Part shown: positions 59,701-64,000 of the stretch, piece after piece | Numbering within the stretch: position 1 is the stretch's first letter | Layout of the letters: each line of letters begins with the position of its first letter | Origin: Holothuria scabra | Lineage: Eukaryota; Echinodermata; Holothuroidea; Aspidochirotida; Holothuriidae | Assembly: GCA_037179385.1 (NCBI GenBank) | Contig: CM074190.1 | Location: 9,325,784-9,389,783, forward strand | DNA length: 64,000 nucleotides | Direction of reading: 5' to 3' | Program-made: the position numbers and the translations under genes | Notes under the pieces: model-generated | What the model was told of the DNA's origin: nothing | Database searches by the model: none | Seen by the model: the letters and a program-made list of their open reading frames with translations, nothing else

Positions 59701-62700
59701 CATTTAAAATTGCACACAATTCTATATGGGTTATGTATGGGAATAATTAGCTTTGTTTGGACTTAGCAGAAATTTAGGCCGCTTTAGTTGTCGTCAAACT
59801 GCAATGTAGAACCCTTATAGGAGAGTCTGGCCCATCTCATTACACTGCTAAGAACTGCTTGCAGCATGTTTAGGTGACATCAATTTCCAATTTTAAATTG
59901 AATTATTACCATTGTTTGGACTTGGCAGAATTTTACGCCGCTTTAGTTGTCGTCAAACTGCAATGTAAAAACCCTTATAGGAGAGTCTGGCCCATCTAAT
60001 TACAATGTTTAAAACTGCTCATAGCATGTTTAGGTGACATCCATTTCCAATTTTAAGTTGTACACAATTCTATATGGGTTATGTATGGGAATAATTACCA
60101 TTGTTTGGACTTAGCAGAATTTTACGCAGCTTTAGTTGTATTCAAACTGCAATGTAAAACCCTTATAGGAGAGTCTGGCCCATTTAATTACACTGTGTAG
60201 AACTTCCTACAGCATGTTTAGGTGACATCCAGTTCCAATTTTAAATTGTACACAATTCTATATGGGAATAATTACCATTGTTTGGACTTTGCAGAATTTT
60301 ACGCCGCTTTAGTTGTCGTCAAACTGCAATGGAAAAACCCTTATAGGAGAGTCTGGCCCATCTCATTACACTGTTTAAAACTGCTCACAGCATGTTTAGG
60401 TGACATCAATTTTCCATTTTAAATTGCACACAATCTTATATGGTTGTTGTATGGGAATAATTACCATTGTTTGGACTTAGCAGAATTTTACGCCCGTTTA
60501 GTTGTCGTCAAACTGCAATGTAAAACCCTTATAGGAGAGTCTGGCCCATCTAATACCACTGTTTAGAACTGCTCACAGCATGTTTAGGTGACATGAATTT
60601 TCCATTTAAAATTGCACACAATTCTATATGGTTGATGTATGGGAATAATCACCTTTGTTTGGACTTAGCAGAATTTTAGGCCGCTTTAGTTGTCGTCAAA
60701 CTGGAATGTAAAACCCTTATAGGAGAGTCTGGTCCATCTCATTACACTGCTAAGAACTGCTTGCAGCATGTTTAGGTGACATCAATTTCCAATTTTAAAT
60801 TGAATTATTACCATTGTTTGGACTTAGCAGAATTTTACGCCGCTTTAGTTGTCGTCAAACTGCAATGTAAAACCCTTATGGGAGAGTCTGGCCCATCTAA
60901 TGACACTGTTTAAAACTGCTCACAGCATGTTTAGGTGACATCCATTTCCATTTTAAAATTGTACACAATTCTATATGGGTTATGTATGGGAATAATTACC
61001 ATTGTTTGGACTTAGCAGAATTTTACGCCGCTTTAGTTGTCGTCAAACTGCAATGTAAAACACTTATAGGAGAGTCTGGCCCATCTAAGACACTGTTTGC
61101 TTGCAGCATGTTTAGGTGACATCAATTTTCCATTTTAAATTGCACACAATTCTATAAGGGAATAATTACCATTGTTTGGACTTAGCAGAATTTTACGCCG
61201 CTTTAGTTGTCGTCAAACTGCAATGTAAAACACTTATAGGAGAGTCTGGCCCATCTAATTACACTGTTTAAAACTGCTCACAGCATATTTAGGTGACATC
61301 CATTTCCAATTTTAAATTGGACACATTTCTATATGGGTTATGTATGGGAATAATTACCATTGTTTGGACTTAGCAGAATTTTACGCAGCTTTAGTTGTGG
61401 TCAAACTGCAATGTAAAACCCTTATAGGAGAGTCTGGCCCATCTAATTACACTGTTTAGAACTGCCTACAGCATGTTTAGGTGACATCCAGTTCCAATTT
61501 TAAATTGTACACAATTCTATATGGGAATAATTACCATTGTTTGGACTTAGCAGAATTTTAGGCCACTTTAGTTGTGGTCAAACTGCAATGTAAAACCCTT
61601 ATAGGAGAGTCTGGCCCATCTAATTACACTGTTTAGAACTGCCTACAGCATGTTTAGGTGACATCCATTTCCAATTTTAAATTGCACACAATTCTATATG
61701 GGTTATGTATGGGAATAATTACCATTGTTTGGACTTTGCAGAATTTTACGCCGCTTTAGTTGTCGTCAAACTGCAATGTAAAACACTTATAGGAGAGTCT
61801 GGCCCATCTAATGACACTGTTTAAAACTGCTCACAGCATGTTTAGGTGACATCAATTTTCCATTTTAAATTGCACACAATCTTATATGGTTGTTGTATGG
61901 GAATAATTACCATTGTTTGGACTTCGCAGAATTTTACGCCCGTTTAGTTGTCGTCAAACTGCAATGTAAAACCCTTATAGGAGAGTCTGGCCCATCTAAT
62001 ACCACTGTTTAGAACTGCTCACGGCATGTTTAGGTGACATGAATTTTCCATTTAAAATTGCACACAATTCTATATGGGTTATGTATGGGAATAATTACCA
62101 TTGTTTGGACTTAGCAGAATTTTAGGCCACTTTAGTTGTCGTCAAACTGCAATGTAAAACCCTTATAGGAGAGTCTGGCCCATCTCATTACACTGCTAAG
62201 AACTGCTTGCAGCATGTTTAGGTGACATGAATTTCCAATTTTAAATTGGACACATTTCTGTATGGGTTATGTATGGAAATTATTACCATTGTTTGGACTT
62301 AGCAGAATTTTAGGCCGTTTTAGTTGTCGTCAAACTGCAATGTAAAAACCCTTATAGGAGAGTCTGGCCCATCTAATTACACTGTTTAAAACTGCTCACA
62401 GCATGTTTAGGTGACATCCATTTCCAATTTTAAATTGCACACAATTCTATATGGGTTATGTATGGGAATAATTACCATTGTTTGGACTTAGCAGAATTTT
62501 ACGCCACTTTAGTTGTCGTCAAACTGCAATGTAAAACCCTTATAGGAGAGTCTGGCCCATCTCATTACACTGCTAAGAACTGCTTGCAGCATGTTTAGGT
62601 GACATCCAGTTCCAATTTTAAATTGTACACAATCGATATGGGAATAATTACCATTGTTTGGACTTAGCAGAATATTATGCCGCTTTAGTTGTCGTCAAAC

Positions 62701-64000
62701 TGCAATGGAAAAACCCTTATAGGAGAGTCTGGCCCATCTAATTACACTGTTTAAAACTGCTCACAGCATGTTTAGGTGACATCAATTTTCCACTTTAAAT
62801 TGCACACAATCTTATATGGTTGTTGTATGGGAATAATTACCATTGTTTGGACTTAGCAGAATTTTACGCCCGTTTAGTTGTCGTCAAACTGCAATGTAAA
62901 ACCCTTATAGGAGAGTCTGGCCCATCTAATACCACTGTTTAGAACTGCTCACGGCATGTTTAGGTGACATGAATTTTTCATTTAAAATTGCACACAATTC
63001 TATATGGTTGATGTATGAAAATAATCACCTTTGTTTGGACTTAGCAGAATTTTAGGCCGCTTTAGTTGTCGTCAAACTGCAATGTAAAACCCTTATAGGA
63101 AAGTCTGGCCCATCTCATTACACTGCTTAGAACTGCCTACAGCATGTTTAGGTGACATCCAGTTCCAATTTTAAATTGTACACAATTCTATACGGGAATA
63201 ATTACCATTGTTTGGACTTAGCAGAATTTTACGCTGCTTTAGTTGTCGTCAAACTGCAATGGAAAAACCCTTATAGGAGAGTCTGGCCCATCTAATTACA
63301 CTGTTTAAAACTGCTCACAGCATGTTTAGGTGACATCAATTTTCCATTTAAAATTGCACACAATCTTATATGGTTGTTGTATGGGAATAATTACCATTGT
63401 TTGGACTTAGCAGAATTTTACGCCCGTTTAGTTGTCGTCAAACTGCAATGTAAAACCCTTATAGGAGAGTCTGGCCCATCTAATACCACTGTTTAGAACT
63501 GCTCACGGCATGTTTAGGTGACATGAATTTTCCATTAAAAATTGCACACAATTCTATATAGGTTATGTATGGGAATAATTACCATTGTTTGGACTTAGCA
63601 GAATTTTAGGCCACTTTCGTTGTCGTCAAACTGCAATGTAAAACCCTTATAGGAGAGTCTGGCCCATCTCATTACACTGCTAAGAACTGCTTGCAGCATG
63701 TTTAGGTGACATCAATTTCCAATTTTAAATTGAATTATTACCATTGTTTGGACTTGGCAGAATTTTACGCCGCTTTAGTTGTCGTCAAACTGCAATGTAA
63801 AAACCCTTATAGGAGAGTCTGGCCCATCTAATTACAATGTTTAAAACTGCTCATAGCATGTTTAGGTGACATCCATTTCCAATTTTAAGTTGTACACAAT
63901 TCTATATGGTTGATGTATGGGAATAATTACCTTTGTTTGGACTTCGCAGAATTTTACGCGGCTTTGGTTGTCGTCAAACTGCAATGTAAAACCCTTATAG
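44714..64000 (+). repeat. 188-bp satellite array, main block
   Basis: A head-to-tail array continues to the window end. Successive TGTTTAGGTGACAT landmarks are 188 bp apart (for example 44881, 45069, 45257, 45445, and 56719, 56907, 57095, 57283), giving about 103 monomers. Conserved blocks are CTTATAGGAGAGTCTGGCCC, CACTGTTTAGAACTGCTCAC, TTTAGGTGACATC, TATGTATGGGAATAATTACC, TTTGGACTTAGCAGAATTTT and GTTGTCGTCAAACTGCAATG. The first six or so monomers resemble the 39.6-40.1 kb edge type (TTTTCACTTTTAAATTGCAC). The interior has shifted to a TTTCCAATTTTAAATTG type. Length variants exist: a 6-bp CAGCAT duplication at 45631-45642, loss of GGTTATGT in some monomers, and a roughly 29-bp deletion in others. 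No gene is inside; the two identical 66-codon frames at 56548 and 60222 are by-products. A centromeric or heterochromatic role is possible but not shown. Confidence 0.97.
54890..63860 (+). repeat. multi-kilobase segmental duplications within the satellite
   Basis: Distinctive monomer variants recur in the same order at large offsets. The TGAATTTTTCATTT variant occurs at 54901, 57673 and 62970. The TTCCAATTTT...TATGGGAATAATT variant pair occurs at 55441, 58213 and 61492. The CACTGTGTAGAACTTCC variant occurs at about 56517 and 60191 (offset 3674). The shared offset of 2772 between the first two sets shows a block of at least 1.5 kb copied as a unit. Other offsets (3279, 3674, 5297) show additional unequal exchanges. 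This is higher-order structure, though not a single regular higher-order repeat. Confidence 0.85.

Noticed and set aside
44714..64000. CRISPR-like regular repeat spacing
   Set aside because: The repeats are contiguous 188-bp monomers with no unique spacers. This is a eukaryotic satellite.
44714..64000. CENP-B box in the satellite monomer
   Set aside because: No match to the NTTCGNNNNANNCGGGN pattern was found in the consensus. A centromeric role can neither be supported nor excluded from sequence.

Overview
The window looks like non-coding, repeat-dominated nuclear DNA from an animal. The evidence is spliced gene remnants with GT/AG borders, a Penelope-like retroelement, LINE 3' ends, many small inverted-repeat transposons and a long satellite array. 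Short runs such as TAGGCCTAGGCCTAC, the remnants of an animal-type carbamoyl-phosphate synthetase and the mix of elements suggest a marine invertebrate, perhaps an echinoderm or another invertebrate deuterostome. That placement is an inference and is weak. I see no intact protein-coding gene, no rRNA gene, no complete tRNA gene and no CRISPR array.

Layout. Positions 1-9.7 kb hold a 2.4-kb hAT-like element with a perfect 8-bp target duplication (987-3432), a fragment of the U2 snRNA 5' end (4475-4502), a decayed Penelope-like element on the minus strand (about 5460-6900) and an old TTAA-type MITE (7709-7970). Positions 9.7-11.0 kb are a nearly perfect 647-bp tandem duplication. Positions 11.7-22 kb contain two unassigned exon-like stretches and then six exon remnants of a CPS1-like carbamoyl-phosphate synthetase gene on the minus strand. 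These are in the right N-to-C order but carry stops, a frameshift and missing exons. A roughly 0.8-kb inverted-repeat transposon (16588-17393) lies among them. Positions 22.9-24.4 kb are a degenerate tandem repeat in which each unit carries a TGACCTTTGACCT-like block, the DR1 nuclear-receptor motif. Positions 26.8-36.3 kb hold two blocks repeated in inverted orientation, an unassigned exon-like open stretch (31825-32169), a truncated CR1/L2-like LINE (30463-31037) and several MITEs.

From about 39.6 kb to the window end the DNA is one satellite array with a monomer of about 188 bp, roughly 105 copies in view. It is interrupted once, at 40090-44713, by a hAT-like element. That element contains a second hAT-like element (40368-43964), which in turn contains three smaller MITEs. 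Target-site duplications support most of these levels. The paralogous copy at 987-3432 supplies an unoccupied version of two of the insertion sites. The left edge of the array is divergent, while the interior is homogenised and contains multi-kilobase segmental duplications.

The history that can be read is one of gene decay, recent local duplication, repeated transposon nesting and satellite turnover. No set of genes works together here. The most informative objects are the CPS1-like pseudogene, the dated transposon nest and the satellite array.
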